This document shows positions 63,895 to 64,000 of a stretch of 64,000 nt of DNA, in pieces. The notes beneath the pieces are model-generated. The model saw only the letters and a program-made list of their open reading frames with translations, was not told the DNA's origin and searched no databases. Positions within the stretch are counted from its first letter, which is position 1; each line of letters starts with the position of its first letter. Origin of the DNA: Cerina litoralis (GTDB taxonomy: Bacteria; Bacteroidota; Bacteroidia; Flavobacteriales; Flavobacteriaceae); contig JAIRBC010000016.1 of assembly GCA_022008415.1 (NCBI GenBank), positions 1 through 64,000 of the forward strand. The letters run 5' to 3'. The position numbers and the translations under genes are program-made.

Positions 63895-64000
63895 TGTCTG
63901 TTAATTCTGTATTGTTCAATGTGTTTGTAAATGAGCAGTGGCGGGTCCCGGTAAGAACCTCTCCAAATAAAAAACTGGCATTGGAAAATCTGCTTAATTT

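Overview
The window comes from a member of the Bacteroidota, most likely a marine Flavobacteriaceae. The evidence is a SusC/SusD pair, a PorP/SprF protein, two TonB proteins with the bacteroidete C-terminal form, a PorV-like TAnnTTTG promoter vocabulary with few Shine-Dalgarno sites, and a split caa3-type oxidase cluster with a DUF420 protein. The genus cannot be fixed from this window. Almost every gene lies on the minus strand.

Positions 1-29100 are core chromosome. They hold a Calx-beta surface protein cut by the window edge, fabD, a gamma-carbonic-anhydrase-like protein, porP/sprF, an Nfu-type Fe-S scaffold, dodecin, an MscS channel and tsaB. Next come a five-gene tripartite exporter (ABC ATPase, two FtsX-like permeases, HlyD adaptor, TolC) and a cytochrome oxidase maturation and subunit cluster (heme O synthase, two subunit III proteins, subunit IV, SCO-type chaperones, DUF420). 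Two tandem tonB genes, gcvH-vanZ, a Gfo/Idh/MocA oxidoreductase, a GreA/GreB factor and an AraC-linked formaldehyde dehydrogenase group follow.

Positions 29200-50780, and again 60140-63260, are an accessory region. Its gene units are bounded by inverted repeats that differ between units but match within each unit (GTTGGCAAAA, GTTGTAACAC, GTTGTGTGTA, GTTGGGTGTAATTT, GTTGTAGYCAATTTT and their complements). Between units lie imperfect palindromes shaped like integron attC sites. No integrase gene is present. The units carry toxin-antitoxin modules, a DUF1572 protein, a methyltransferase, lipoproteins and two defence-like operons. Four IS1182-family 3' ends sit in the same orientation exactly 6 nt from a unit boundary.

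The two defence-like operons are the best candidates for undescribed systems. One (36516-46617) encodes an XRE regulator, a 1677-residue nuclease-helicase-methyltransferase of the single-polypeptide type ISP (LlaGI-like) class, a DUF6883-like protein, a NERD nuclease fused to an SF1 helicase fold whose motifs I, II and VI are all destroyed, and a TPR/cold-shock-like/S1 protein. The other (47619-50683) couples a NACHT STAND ATPase with pentapeptide-like repeats to a RelA/SpoT nucleotidyltransferase through a 4-nt ATGA overlap.

Positions 50943-62120 hold a glycan-use style locus: SusC, SusD, an FG-GAP/UnbV lipoprotein and, beyond a toxin-antitoxin unit, a GH43 enzyme. The window ends with a cassette-borne lipoprotein and a decayed serine hydrolase.
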